Assembly: GCF_024505145.1 (NCBI RefSeq) | Contig: NZ_JANIAA010000055.1 | Span: forward strand, 1-52,561 | Length of the DNA: 52,561 nt | Source of the DNA: Streptomyces rugosispiralis | GTDB taxonomy: Bacteria > Actinomycetota > Actinomycetes > Streptomycetales > Streptomycetaceae | Direction of reading: 5' to 3' | Part shown: one piece after another, positions 8,112-15,735 of the stretch | Numbering within the stretch: the first letter of the stretch is position 1 | How the letters are laid out: the number at the start of each line of letters is the position of its first letter | Program-made: the position numbers and the translations under genes | Notes under the pieces: model-generated | Databases searched by the model: none | Told to the model about the DNA's origin: nothing | Seen by the model: the letters and a program-made list of their open reading frames with translations, nothing else

Positions 8112-8237
8112 CGCCCGTAAGGCGTGACGCGTAAGGCCGTGACGTCCGTAAGGCCGTGACGTCCGTAAGGCCGTGACGTCCGTAAGGCCGTGACGTCCGT
8201 AACGCCGTGACGTCCGTAACGCCGTGACGTCGGTAAG
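8105..8237. repeat. 17-bp tandem array starting on the TMEM86 stop codon
   Basis: Six 17-bp units (gccgtgacgtccgtaag type) fill 8136-8237. A degenerate 17-bp unit at 8105-8121 contains the gene's TGA, and a 14-bp unit follows at 8122-8135. Because 17 is not a multiple of 3, TGA recurs in every frame. A 16-bp direct repeat, ctcgtcagcccgtgac, brackets the array at 8097-8112 and 8247-8262 and contributes the stop codons of both converging genes. Confidence 0.93.
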
Positions 8238-8250
8238 GCCGTGCCCCTCG

Positions 8251-8808
8251 TCAGCCCGTGACCGGCAGCCGCCTGAGCCGGACCACCCGCAGCGGGTCCG
8301 AGTGGCGGTCATGGCTGAGCTCCCAGCCCCGGGCGCGTGCCGCCTCGACCACATAGCCCGCGCCCACCCCGCGGTATTCGCGCACGGGGATGTCGTGCGG
8401 GCCGGGCGGCGGGGCCTTCTTCGCCTTCTGCGCGGCCAGTTCCTTGGCGGTCCAGGTGGCGATGCGCTTGTCGACCCGGGCCCGGTAGAAGGCCGCGTCG
8501 CCCTCGTGCCGCAGCTCCGGGAGCGTCACGCACCAGGCGGGCCACACCTTCACGCTGTCCCCGAACTTGTCGATCAGGCCGAGGAAGCCCGTCTCGAACC
8601 CGGGGATCACCGTAAAGATCTCGGCCACGAGCCCGAAGACGAGGAAGCAGAGGAAGATCACCACGATCAGCGCCCACCACAGCGGCAGCAGCAGCACCGT
8701 CAGCACGAACCGGATCAGCAGCGAGAAGGCCGGCCGCGGCGGCGGTGGTCCCCAGGAGTCGTCGTGATGCACGGGAACGGGGTCCTCTCGCGGCTTCATG
8801 GGGAACAC
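8251..8808 (-). CDS. hypothetical membrane protein
   Basis: The 185-residue protein has a proline-rich N-terminus, then two adjacent hydrophobic segments (about residues 28-66) and a soluble, basic C-terminal half with VDKRIATWTAKELAAQ helix and an RVVRLRRL end. I do not recognise a domain. It looks like a conserved Streptomyces membrane protein. An alternative ATG three codons in (MKPRED) is equally plausible. It converges on the TMEM86 gene and its TGA lies in the 16-bp repeat flanking the 17-bp array. Upstream is the terminator of the protease gene. Confidence 0.75.
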   Translation of the reverse strand: MFPMKPREDPVPVHHDDSWGPPPPRPAFSLLIRFVLTVLLLPLWWALIVVIFLCFLVFGLVAEIFTVIPGFETGFLGLIDKFGDSVKVWPAWCVTLPELRHEGDAAFYRARVDKRIATWTAKELAAQKAKKAPPPGPHDIPVREYRGVGAGYVVEAARARGWELSHDRHSDPLRVVRLRRLPVTG

Positions 8809-8810
8809 GT

Positions 8811-8848
8811 ACGGGCCGCCGGGCGGCTGCTCCGCCCCGGCGGCCCGT
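8811..8848 (-). terminator. 13-bp perfect stem-loop after the protease gene
   Basis: acgggccgccggg (8811-8823) pairs with 8836-8848 around a 12-nt loop, 17 nt beyond the subtilase stop and just before the next gene's start. No U-tract follows, which is normal in Streptomyces. Confidence 0.7.
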
Positions 8849-8864
8849 GCATTGTGTCAGCCGG

Positions 8865-10397
8865 TCACTTCTCGACGGCGTCCAGGGCGTCCGCGAGCCC
8901 GGCGCCGTAGAAGCCGTTGTACCGCTTGCCGCCCTCGCACACCGCGTCGACCGTGCCGTCGCCGTCGATGTCGTACGGCGTCGGGCAGGCCAGGTCATCG
9001 GCCTCGGCCTTGAGCAGCGCCTTCACCTGCCAGGCGGAGGCGTGCGGATGGGTGCTCTTGATGAGCGCCGCGACACCGGCCACATGCGGCGAGGCCATCG
9101 ACGTGCCCGCCATGTAGCCGTACTTCCCGCCCGGCAGCGTGTTGTAGATCAGTCCGCTGGTGGCCGGGGGCTCCGGCTTCTGGTAGGCGGTGCTGTCGCC
9201 GCCGGGGGCCGCGATGTCGATGACCCCCAGACCGTAGTTGGAGAACGAGGACTTGAGCCCCTTGGCGCCGGTCGAGGCGACCGTGACGACGCCCGGCAGC
9301 TGGGTCGGGATGTCCAGGCAGACGCTCGGGTCCACCTCCCGGTCACCGGGGGTGGTGTCGTTGGGGCTGGAGGGGTCGGTGATGGTGTCCGAGGTCAGGT
9401 CGTAGTTCTCGTTGCCCGCCGCGGCCACATTCACCACGCCTCGGCGCTCGGCGTACGACGAGGCCCGGCGCACCGCCTCGACCAGGGCCTTCTGGTCCGG
9501 GTCCGTGGTGCAGTTGAAGTACCACGGGTCGGTGTAATAGCTGTTGTTGGTGACGTCCACACCGTGCTCGGCGGCCCAGACGAAGCCGCAGACGACCGCC
9601 TCGGTGTAGAAGAACCCGCCCGTCGTGGACACCTTGATCCCGGAGACCTTGACGCCCGGGGCCACACCGGTGACCCCGATGCCGTTCTTCGCGGCGGCGA
9701 TCTCGCCCGCCACATGGGTGCCGTGCGGGGACTCCTCGGCGCTCGGCCGCCAGGCGCCGTCGGTGGTGTTCGGCTTGCCCGTCACACAGTTGACGGACGC
9801 CTTACGGTCGAAGTTCGGCGCCAGATCGGGGTGGGTGTCGTCCACACCGGTGTCGATGACCCCGACGGTGACGTCAGGGCTGCCCAGGCTCTTCTCATGC
9901 GCCTTGTCCGCCTTGATCGCCGGCAGATCCCACTGCAGCGGCTCCAGCGGGTCCTGCCCCGCCTTGGCCTTGGCCGCCACCGCCTGCCGCTGCTTCTCGC
10001 TCAGCAGCTTCGGGGTGTCGATGTCGTCGGTGGACTGGGCGGGCAGCGGGGCGGTGCGGGTGTTCCCGGCGGAGGTGACGCCGCGCACCTTACGGACGGT
10101 CTTGGCGAAGTCCGGGTTGGCGGAGTGGACGACGATGACGCCGATCCGGTCGTAGGACACCACGACCGTGCCGCCGGCCTGGGCGATGGCCTTGCGGATC
10201 CGGGACGGGTCCTGCCCCGGGCGGGTGTTGACGACATAGCTCAGGGACGGGCCGTCGGCCGTCGCGGCCGCGGCGGCGTGGCCGTCCCGGCCGAGCGCGG
10301 TGGCGGTGGTGGGCAGGAAGGCCAGCGCGGTGGTGAGCGCCATGGCGGCGGGTATCGCGGCGGTGCGCAGCGGCAGGGAGGTGCGGCGCGGCGTCAT
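8865..10397 (-). CDS. secreted subtilisin-family (S8) serine protease
   Basis: The 510-residue preproprotein has an N-terminal signal (RR..LPLRTAAIPAAMALTT, cleavage near residue 35-45) and an inhibitor-I9-like propeptide to about residue 120. The catalytic domain contains Asp182 (VIDTGVDDTHPD), His225 (HGTHVAG), the oxyanion Asn in TNNSYYTDP (about 284) and Ser433 (GTSMASPHVAG). Two short cysteine-containing insertions (Cys360, Cys470/487) may form disulfides. It is an exported degradative or developmental protease of the type often seen in this chromosomal neighbourhood. It is monocistronic, with a terminator at 8811-8848. Confidence 0.95.
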   Translation of the reverse strand: MTPRRTSLPLRTAAIPAAMALTTALAFLPTTATALGRDGHAAAAATADGPSLSYVVNTRPGQDPSRIRKAIAQAGGTVVVSYDRIGVIVVHSANPDFAKTVRKVRGVTSAGNTRTAPLPAQSTDDIDTPKLLSEKQRQAVAAKAKAGQDPLEPLQWDLPAIKADKAHEKSLGSPDVTVGVIDTGVDDTHPDLAPNFDRKASVNCVTGKPNTTDGAWRPSAEESPHGTHVAGEIAAAKNGIGVTGVAPGVKVSGIKVSTTGGFFYTEAVVCGFVWAAEHGVDVTNNSYYTDPWYFNCTTDPDQKALVEAVRRASSYAERRGVVNVAAAGNENYDLTSDTITDPSSPNDTTPGDREVDPSVCLDIPTQLPGVVTVASTGAKGLKSSFSNYGLGVIDIAAPGGDSTAYQKPEPPATSGLIYNTLPGGKYGYMAGTSMASPHVAGVAALIKSTHPHASAWQVKALLKAEADDLACPTPYDIDGDGTVDAVCEGGKRYNGFYGAGLADALDAVEK

Positions 10398-11043
10398 GGG
10401 TACTCCGGTTCTCTCGACGGTTCTCTCGAGGTGGATGAGAAGGCTCTGGGCGGGCGGACCGGGCTGGATCGTCAGCGTTCCGGACCGGGGGCGTGGACGC
10501 GCGCTCAGCGCGCCACTCGGGGGACGTGGAGCCCCCGGGCGCGGGCGGCGGTCCGGCGGGCCGCGTCAACGGCGGCGGTCCGGCCGGGGTCATCCGCACA
10601 AGCGAATGTGCGCGTCCTCGTGGCGCGGATCCCGCGCGCCGCCTCGATGCCCCGGGACGCCGCGGAACCGGGGCAGAGGCGGCGGGGAGTGGTGAGGGGG
10701 AGGTGCGAAGCCGACGGGCCGTCAAAAGCCCGCCGCCCGGGTCTTGGAGGAGCCGATCTCAGATGAGCCATGGAATCTCCACTTCATCCGTACGGGCCGC
10801 CCGAACGCCGTCCGCGGTTGGGCGGGTACATGACGAAGGAAGCTATCGCTGATCAAGGTCTGACATCAATGCATTCCGGAAGAAAACCCGCCACAGTACC
10901 CGGTGCCGATCGCTCCCCCGAATTCTTATCCGTCTTTCAATCAACCGGCCTCTGTCGTACGGGTCCGCACCGCCCTACCATGCGTGATCTGGATCACTCG
11001 CCGCCGTATGCATTCCCGTCGTACCCACTCACCAGGAGAGACC
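10398..11043. other. long divergent intergenic region between protease and acetate-permease genes
   Basis: No convincing gene is present; the small ORFs here lack start signals and family resemblance. A 12-bp direct repeat (cggttctctcga at 10406-10417 and 10418-10429) lies in the protease leader. A CRP-like palindrome lies at 10984-10997 near the permease side. The A+T-richer stretch 10840-10935 probably contains promoters. Confidence 0.5.
10984..10997. promoter_or_regulatory. CRP-like operator upstream of DUF485-actP
   Basis: gtgatctggatcac matches GTGA-N6-TCAC, the core of CRP-family sites, and is one base off the GTG-N6-GNCAC form described for Streptomyces Crp. It lies 47 bp upstream of the DUF485 start, where it could control acetate uptake by carbon state. 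Confidence 0.5.
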
Positions 11044-11400
11044 GTGGATACCGCACCGGCCAACGATCGCCCCGACGATCAGCGGCAACTTGACCGTTCT
11101 GACTACGCCGAGGTGCAAGCGAGCGCGGAGTTCGGCGAACTGCGCGGTGCCCACCGCTCGTTCGCCTTCCCGCTCACCGTCGCGTTCGTGAGCTGGTACC
11201 TGCTCTATGTCCTGCTGTCCAACTACGCGGACGGCTTCATGGGCACCAAGGTCGTGGGCCACATCAACGTGGCCCTGGTGTTCGGGCTGGCCCAGTTCCT
11301 GACCACCTTCCTCATCGCCTGGTGGTACTCCCGGCACGCCGCCGCCAAGCTGGACCCCCGCGCCCAGGCCATCAAGTCCCGTCTGGAGGAGCGCTCATGA
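11044..11400 (+). CDS. DUF485 domain membrane protein (acetate permease partner)
   Basis: The 118-residue protein has a charged N-terminus, two transmembrane helices (SFAFPLTVAFVSWYLLYVLL and the INVALVFGLAQFLTTFLIAW region) and a short basic tail, the usual DUF485 layout. Such proteins are nearly always encoded just before an ActP-type sodium:solute symporter, as in E. coli yjcH-actP. GTG at 11044 follows aggagag. The TGA overlaps the actP ATG as ATGA, so the two are translationally coupled. It is probably regulated by the CRP-like site upstream. Confidence 0.9.
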   Translation: MDTAPANDRPDDQRQLDRSDYAEVQASAEFGELRGAHRSFAFPLTVAFVSWYLLYVLLSNYADGFMGTKVVGHINVALVFGLAQFLTTFLIAWWYSRHAAAKLDPRAQAIKSRLEERS

Positions 11401-13016
11401 GTGCCCATCTGCTCGCGGCCGAGAGCGCCTCGGACAACCGGCCGCTGATCGTCACGCTCTTCGCCGTCTTCGTCGTGGCGACCCTGGTCATCACCGTCTG
11501 GGCGGGCCGGCAGACCAAGGACGCCACCGACTTCTACGCCGGCGGCCGCCAGTTCACCGGCTTCCAGAACGGCCTGGCCATCTCCGGCGACTACATGTCC
11601 GCCGCGTCCTTCCTCGGCATCGCCGGAGCCATCGCGCTCGCCGGCTACGACGGCTTCCTGTACTCGATCGGCTTCCTCGTCGCCTGGCTGGTGGCCCTGC
11701 TGCTGGTCGCCGAGCCGCTGCGGAACTCCGGCCGGTACACGATGGGCGACGTACTCGCCTACCGGATGCGCCAGCGCCCGGTGCGCACCGCCGCTGGCGT
11801 CTCCACCATCGTCGTCTCGATCTTCTACCTGCTGGCCCAGATGGCGGGCGCGGGCGTGCTGGTCTCCCTGCTGCTGGGCATCACCAGCGAGGCCGGGAAG
11901 ATCCTCATCGTCGTCCTCGTCGGCGTCGTGATGATGCTCTACGTCACCATCGGCGGCATGAAGGGCACCACCTGGGTACAGATGGTCAAGGCCGTGCTGC
12001 TGATCGCGGGCACCCTGCTGATCACCTTCCTGGTGCTGCTGAAGTTCAACTTCAACATCTCCGATCTGCTGGGCGAGGCCGCCAAGAACAGCGGCATCGG
12101 AGAGTCCTTCCTGGAGCCGGGGCTGAAGTACGGGGTCAACGCCACCACCAAGCTGGACTTCATCTCGCTCGGCATCGCCCTGGTCCTGGGCACCGCGGGC
12201 CTGCCCCACATCCTCATCCGGTTCTACACCGTGCCCACCGCGCGGGCCGCCCGTAACTCGGTCAACTGGGCCATCGGCATCATCGGCCTCTTCTACCTGA
12301 TGACCATCGCGCTGGGCTTCGGCGCCGCCGCGCTGCTCAAGCACGACGACATTATCGCCTCCAACAAGTCGGGCAACACCGCCGCCCCACTGCTCGCCGA
12401 GGAGATCGGCGGCGGACCGGACTCCACGGGCGGCGCCATCCTGCTGGCGGTGATCTCCGCGGTGGCGTTCGCGACGATCCTCGCCGTGGTCGCCGGGCTC
12501 ACCCTGGCCTCCTCGTCGTCCTTCGCCCACGACCTGTACGCCAACGTCATCCGCAAGGGCAAGGCCACCCAGCAGGAGGAGATCTCGGCGGCGCGCTGGG
12601 CCACCGTCGGCATCGGCACCGTCGCCGTCGTCCTTGGCGTCTTCGCCCGAGATCTCAACGTCGCCGGACTGGTGGCACTGGCCTTCGCGGTCGCCGCCTC
12701 CGCCAACCTCCCGACCATCCTCTACAGCCTGTTCTGGAAACGGTTCACCACCCAGGGCGCGCTGTGGTCCATCTACGGCGGCCTGATCTCCTCGGTCTTC
12801 CTGGTGCTCTTCTCGCCCGTCGTCTCGGGCAAGGAGACCTCGATGTTCCCGGACGTGGACTTCCACTGGTTCCCGCTGGAGAACCCCGGGCTGATCTCCA
12901 TCCCGCTGGGCTTCATGCTCGGCTGGCTGGGCACGATCGTCTCCAAGGAACAGCCCGACAAGGAGAAGTACGCCGAGCTGGAGGTGCGCTCGCTCACCGG
13001 GCACGGAGCCCACTGA
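11397..13016 (+). CDS. actP: cation acetate symporter, sodium:solute symporter family
   Basis: The 539-residue protein has about thirteen transmembrane helices. It carries SSS-family signatures such as ATDFYAGGRQFTGFQNGLAISGDYMSAASFLGI-like sequence near residues 43-77 and GTAGLPHILIRFYTVP near 260. ActP imports acetate and other short monocarboxylates with Na+ or H+. The start is fixed by the 4-nt overlap with the DUF485 gene. No terminator was recognised before moaA 102 bp downstream. Confidence 0.92.
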   Translation: MSAHLLAAESASDNRPLIVTLFAVFVVATLVITVWAGRQTKDATDFYAGGRQFTGFQNGLAISGDYMSAASFLGIAGAIALAGYDGFLYSIGFLVAWLVALLLVAEPLRNSGRYTMGDVLAYRMRQRPVRTAAGVSTIVVSIFYLLAQMAGAGVLVSLLLGITSEAGKILIVVLVGVVMMLYVTIGGMKGTTWVQMVKAVLLIAGTLLITFLVLLKFNFNISDLLGEAAKNSGIGESFLEPGLKYGVNATTKLDFISLGIALVLGTAGLPHILIRFYTVPTARAARNSVNWAIGIIGLFYLMTIALGFGAAALLKHDDIIASNKSGNTAAPLLAEEIGGGPDSTGGAILLAVISAVAFATILAVVAGLTLASSSSFAHDLYANVIRKGKATQQEEISAARWATVGIGTVAVVLGVFARDLNVAGLVALAFAVAASANLPTILYSLFWKRFTTQGALWSIYGGLISSVFLVLFSPVVSGKETSMFPDVDFHWFPLENPGLISIPLGFMLGWLGTIVSKEQPDKEKYAELEVRSLTGHGAH

Positions 13017-13118
13017 CCAGCCACTCCTACCCGCGCGGCCCCTCCATGTCACACCCGTCACGTACGCTGCGAGACAATTGAGCAGTGCACGCACACCAAC
13101 CGTGGAGGGGCCGCCACC

Positions 13119-14108
13119 ATGCTGATCGACACCTATGGTCGCGTAGCCACCGACCTGCGTGTCTCCCTGACCGATCGCTGCAATCTGCGCTGCACCTACT
13201 GCATGCCGGAAGAGGGCCTGCAGTGGCTCGCCAAACCGGATCTGCTCACCGACGACGAGATCGTCCGGCTGATCCGGATCGCCGTCACCGAGCTCGGGGT
13301 CACCGAGGTCCGCTTCACCGGCGGTGAGCCACTGCTGCGCCCCGGTCTGGTCGGCATCGTGGAGCGCTGTGCGGACCTCGACCCGCGCCCCCGGATGTCG
13401 CTCACCACCAACGGCATTGGTTTGCAGCGCACCGCCCAGGCCCTGCGCGACGCGGGCCTGGACCGGGTCAATGTCTCGCTCGACACCCTGCGTCCGGAGG
13501 TCTTCCAGGCCATCACCCGGCGCAAGCGCCATGACGATGTGCTGCGCGGCCTCGACGCGGCGCACACCGCCGGGCTGACCCCGGTGAAGGTCAACGCCGT
13601 GCTGATGCCCGGACTCAACGACGACGAGGCGCCCGAGCTGCTCGCCTGGGCCCTGGAAAAGGGCTTTGAGCTGCGCTTCATCGAGCAAATGCCGCTCGAT
13701 CCGCAACATGGCTGGAAGCGCGACGGCATGATCACCGCCGGGGACATCCTGGCCAGTCTGCGCACCCGCTTCACCCTCACCTCCGAGGGCGAGGACGAGC
13801 GCGGCTCCGCGCCCGCCGAGCGCTGGCTGGTCGACGGCGGCCCGGCCCGGGTCGGCGTCATCGCCTCGGTCACCCGCCCGTTCTGCCGCGCCTGCGACCG
13901 CACCCGGCTGACCGCCGACGGGCAGGTGCGTACCTGCCTCTTCGCGCGCGAGGAGTCCGATCTGCGCGGAGCGCTGCGCTCCGGCGCCCCGGACGAGGAG
14001 ATCGCCCGGCTGTGGCGGCTGGCGATGTGGGGCAAGAAGGCCGGATCCGGGCTCGATGACCCGTCGTTCCTCCAGCCGGACCGGCCGATGTCGGCGATCG
14101 GGGGCTGA
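13119..14108 (+). CDS. moaA: GTP 3',8-cyclase MoaA (molybdenum cofactor biosynthesis)
   Basis: The 329-residue radical-SAM enzyme has the CxxxCxxC cluster ligands Cys21, Cys25 and Cys28, followed by GGEPLLRP. The second [4Fe-4S] site uses Cys256, Cys259 and Cys273 (C-x2-C-x13-C). It ends in the double glycine required for activity in MoaA proteins. It converts GTP to 3',8-cyclo-GTP, the first step of molybdopterin synthesis. A strong ggagggg ribosome site precedes the ATG. No other moa genes are in the window. Confidence 0.97.
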   Translation: MLIDTYGRVATDLRVSLTDRCNLRCTYCMPEEGLQWLAKPDLLTDDEIVRLIRIAVTELGVTEVRFTGGEPLLRPGLVGIVERCADLDPRPRMSLTTNGIGLQRTAQALRDAGLDRVNVSLDTLRPEVFQAITRRKRHDDVLRGLDAAHTAGLTPVKVNAVLMPGLNDDEAPELLAWALEKGFELRFIEQMPLDPQHGWKRDGMITAGDILASLRTRFTLTSEGEDERGSAPAERWLVDGGPARVGVIASVTRPFCRACDRTRLTADGQVRTCLFAREESDLRGALRSGAPDEEIARLWRLAMWGKKAGSGLDDPSFLQPDRPMSAIGG

Positions 14109-14206
14109 CATCCTCCAGGGTGCACCCCGCCCAGGGCCCTTCCGGCGGAGCCATAGGAGCCGCTGGGACCGCCGGAGCCGGCTTCACGGTGACCTGGGTT
14201 CGGTAT

Positions 14207-14310
14207 ATTCCTCGTGTCGACACGGAAGGGCCCGGCCCGGGTGGCACCCCGAGCCAGACCCTCCAACGCGGTTCACAAGCCCGGTCGCCTAGCTGTCGAC
14301 CGGGCTTCCG
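14207..14310 (+). ncRNA. candidate small RNA between moaA and the 42-residue ORF
   Basis: tatatt at 14207-14212 is a good -10 for such a GC-rich genome, although the -35 is weak. About 65 nt downstream is a perfect 11-bp stem (14277-14287 with 14297-14307, 9-nt loop). The interval has no ORF with coding signals and contains the palindrome cgtgtcgacacg. It could be a transcript of about 90-100 nt, or simply a leader followed by a bidirectional terminator. Confidence 0.3.
14277..14307. terminator. bidirectional terminator between moaA and the small minus-strand gene
   Basis: aagcccggtcg pairs perfectly with cgaccgggctt around a 9-nt loop. It lies about 170 nt after moaA and 45 nt after the stop of the minus-strand small ORF, and has A/T ends on both sides. 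Confidence 0.75.
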
Positions 14311-14351
14311 CGTGTGCGGATCCGGTCGCGACCGTCTCATGTGCGGGACCG

Positions 14352-14480
14352 CTACCGCACGAACTGGCCCACCGTGGCGATGACTGCTACGAACAGCCCT
14401 GCCGCCGCAAGACAGACCTGCCACCTCTCAGCATCGGTCCACCTCCGTCCGCGAGGCTTCGCGTCGCTTTGACCACTCAC
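14352..14480 (-). CDS. predicted 42-residue single-helix membrane peptide
   Basis: This short gene begins at GTG 14480 behind a purine-rich gaggagg site. The peptide has a basic N-terminus (DAKPRGRRWTDAERW), one hydrophobic helix (LAAAGLFVAVIATVG) and ends QFVR. Third codon positions are GC-rich. I infer a small integral membrane protein with N-in topology from the positive-inside rule. It is followed by the terminator at 14277-14307. Its leader shares a 45-bp element with that of the next minus-strand gene, which supports it being a real transcription unit. The function is unknown. Confidence 0.6.
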   Translation of the reverse strand: MSGQSDAKPRGRRWTDAERWQVCLAAAGLFVAVIATVGQFVR

Positions 14481-14630
14481 TCACTTCCTCCTCGCTCCTC
14501 CAGCAGCCCCGCTGATAATTCGGCGGGCCTGCCACACGGGCCGCGGAGGGCGACGCCCGCCGCGGCCGCCGCCGCTTTGCCACTGCCGCGGTTTCGCGAC
14601 GCCTGGAAGTCTGTCACGGGGCACCGAGTG

Positions 14631-14675
14631 CGGCGCACCGGAACTGCGCGATTGATCTGAGGTTTTCCTGAGCTT
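14631..14675 (-). promoter_or_regulatory. leader element copy 1 (upstream of the 42-residue gene)
   Basis: 40 of 45 positions match 15058-15102, with the central block attgatctgaggttttc identical. On the minus strand it lies about 150 nt before the start at 14480. It is followed by an 8-bp GC hairpin (14555-14562 with 14521-14528) about 40 nt before that start. Confidence 0.6.
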
Positions 14676-14688
14676 TCCGGCCCTGGGA

Positions 14689-14925
14689 TCAGTGTTCGGT
14701 GGCCGACCATTCCTCCAGCGTCACCACGTCCTTGAGGAAGCCCCGCACTCCGAGGAACTCCGAGAGATATTCGCGGTGTTCCTCGCAGGCGAGCCAGGTC
14801 TTGCGCCGCTCAGGGGTGTGGATCTTGGGGTTGTTCCAGGCCAGCACCCATACGGCGGGGGCGTGGCAGCCCTTGGCGGAGCAGATCACGGTGTCGGTCT
14901 CGGCGGCGGTCTCGCGGGTGTTCAC
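14689..14925 (-). CDS. conserved small Streptomyces protein, function unknown
   Basis: The 78-residue protein starts at GTG 14925 (VNTRETAAETDTVICSAKGC). It has Cys-x4-Cys near the N-terminus and Cys-x2-His in LACEEHREY, which together could form a zinc knuckle. The central AVWVLAWNNPKIHTPERRKTW is strongly conserved in relatives I recognise from Streptomyces, but no function is known. The GTG was preferred over an upstream start because homologues begin here and the upstream part is arginine-rich read-through. It is the second small gene preceded by the duplicated leader element. Confidence 0.8.
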   Translation of the reverse strand: MNTRETAAETDTVICSAKGCHAPAVWVLAWNNPKIHTPERRKTWLACEEHREYLSEFLGVRGFLKDVVTLEEWSATEH

Positions 14926-14959
14926 ACCGCAGACTCTACGAAAAGCGCGCCGGACATGA

Positions 14960-14997
14960 CGACGCCGGGCAGCCACGGGGGGAGCCGCCCGGCGTCG
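14960..14997 (-). promoter_or_regulatory. 11-bp hairpin in the leader of the 78-residue gene
   Basis: cgacgccgggc (14960-14970) pairs perfectly with 14987-14997. On the minus strand it comes 61 nt after leader element copy 2 and ends 35 nt before the start codon. It may be a terminator for DUF3099 or an attenuator in the small gene's leader. Confidence 0.5.
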
Positions 14998-15057
14998 GTC
15001 TGTCGCTCCGACGGGGGATGCGGAGCGCGTACGCAGTATGTCACGAGGGATGGGGCC

Positions 15058-15102
15058 CGGTGCACCGGTACTGCACTATTGATCTGAGGTTTTCTTGAGC
15101 TT
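15058..15102 (-). promoter_or_regulatory. leader element copy 2 (upstream of the 78-residue gene)
   Basis: This is the partner of 14631-14675. It lies between the DUF3099 stop and the next minus-strand gene, 133 nt before its start. No standard -35/-10 pair was recognised inside it. Confidence 0.6.
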
Positions 15103-15118
15103 ACGGAAACGCGGCAGG

Positions 15119-15511
15119 TCAGCCGCGCTCACCGGGTCCAGGCTCGCTGATATGTCCGACGTCCTCCGGGACGGATTCCGCCCCGTGGGGATCGCTCGGC
15201 TCCTCCCCGCGCCCGGCGATCAGCATCGGTTGGGGCGGGGTCGGGATGAAGGTGGTGGGCAGCGAAGTGGCGTTCTCCCGGCCCGCGTTGGCTATCACGA
15301 CCGCGATGTAGGGCAGCACCGCGCCGAGCACCAGAGCCACGATGGCCACATGGCGCTCCACGTTCCACAACACCGCCGCCAGCACGACCGCGATGGTCCG
15401 GACCGACATCGAGATCACATAGCGACGCTGGCGGCCGCGTACGTCGTCGGCCAGCCCCTGTCGCGCTCCGGTGATTCGGAAGACCTCCGCATCGCCGTGC
15501 TTCCGCATCAC
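15119..15511 (-). CDS. DUF3099 domain membrane protein
   Basis: The 130-residue protein has a conserved cytoplasmic N-terminus (EVFRITGARQGLADDVRGRQ) and two transmembrane helices (about residues 33-47 and 53-76). Its acidic C-terminal tail is rich in Pro and Glu. DUF3099 is restricted to actinobacteria and has no established function. The ATG at 15511 or the next codon could be used. It is divergent from the GlsB-like gene across a 224-bp region containing two strong hairpins. Confidence 0.88.
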   Translation of the reverse strand: MMRKHGDAEVFRITGARQGLADDVRGRQRRYVISMSVRTIAVVLAAVLWNVERHVAIVALVLGAVLPYIAVVIANAGRENATSLPTTFIPTPPQPMLIAGRGEEPSDPHGAESVPEDVGHISEPGPGERG

Positions 15512-15597
15512 GTTCCACCGCCTGATCGCCGAGCGGGCTTCCCCCGCCCTGGGACGTACTCAACGTTACGCCGCGCCCGCTGTCGGTTCGAGACCGG

Positions 15598-15653
15598 GGC
15601 ACCCTGATGGGTGCCGTCTCCGGCTGGGCCGGAGGGCGTACCGGCCCTCCGGC
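15598..15653. promoter_or_regulatory. two adjacent hairpins between divergent DUF3099 and GlsB-like genes
   Basis: ggcaccc-tgat-gggtgcc (15598-15615) and a 9-bp stem gccggaggg/ccctccggc (15628-15636 with 15645-15653) stand back to back in the divergent region. Neither gene ends here, so they are more likely operators or leader structures than terminators. Confidence 0.4.
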
Positions 15654-15735
15654 GTGCGCCGTACCTGAAGTGGTCGAACACTGGAGGGGATGTGCATCTC
15701 CCGTGCATCCCTTCGCCGCGTGTCAGGGAGGCGAC

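Noticed and set aside
8105..8237. CRISPR-like array
   Set aside because: Repeats are directly contiguous with no spacers. It is a tandem minisatellite, as are the other arrays.
10770..11093. 107-codon ORF before the DUF485 gene
   Set aside because: It lacks a convincing ribosome site, overlaps the DUF485 start in another frame and contains the CRP-like site. Composition is not protein-like.
11223..14111. Long minus-strand frame spanning actP and moaA
   Set aside because: It covers two well-supported + strand genes and has shadow composition.
14234..14310. tRNA-like segment (ggttcacaagcc)
   Set aside because: No acceptor, D-arm or anticodon stem can be drawn. The sequence is better explained by the terminator hairpin.
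15578..15604. ggttcgaga resembling a tRNA T-arm
   Set aside because: No cloverleaf on either strand. It belongs to the hairpin region between DUF3099 and the GlsB-like gene.
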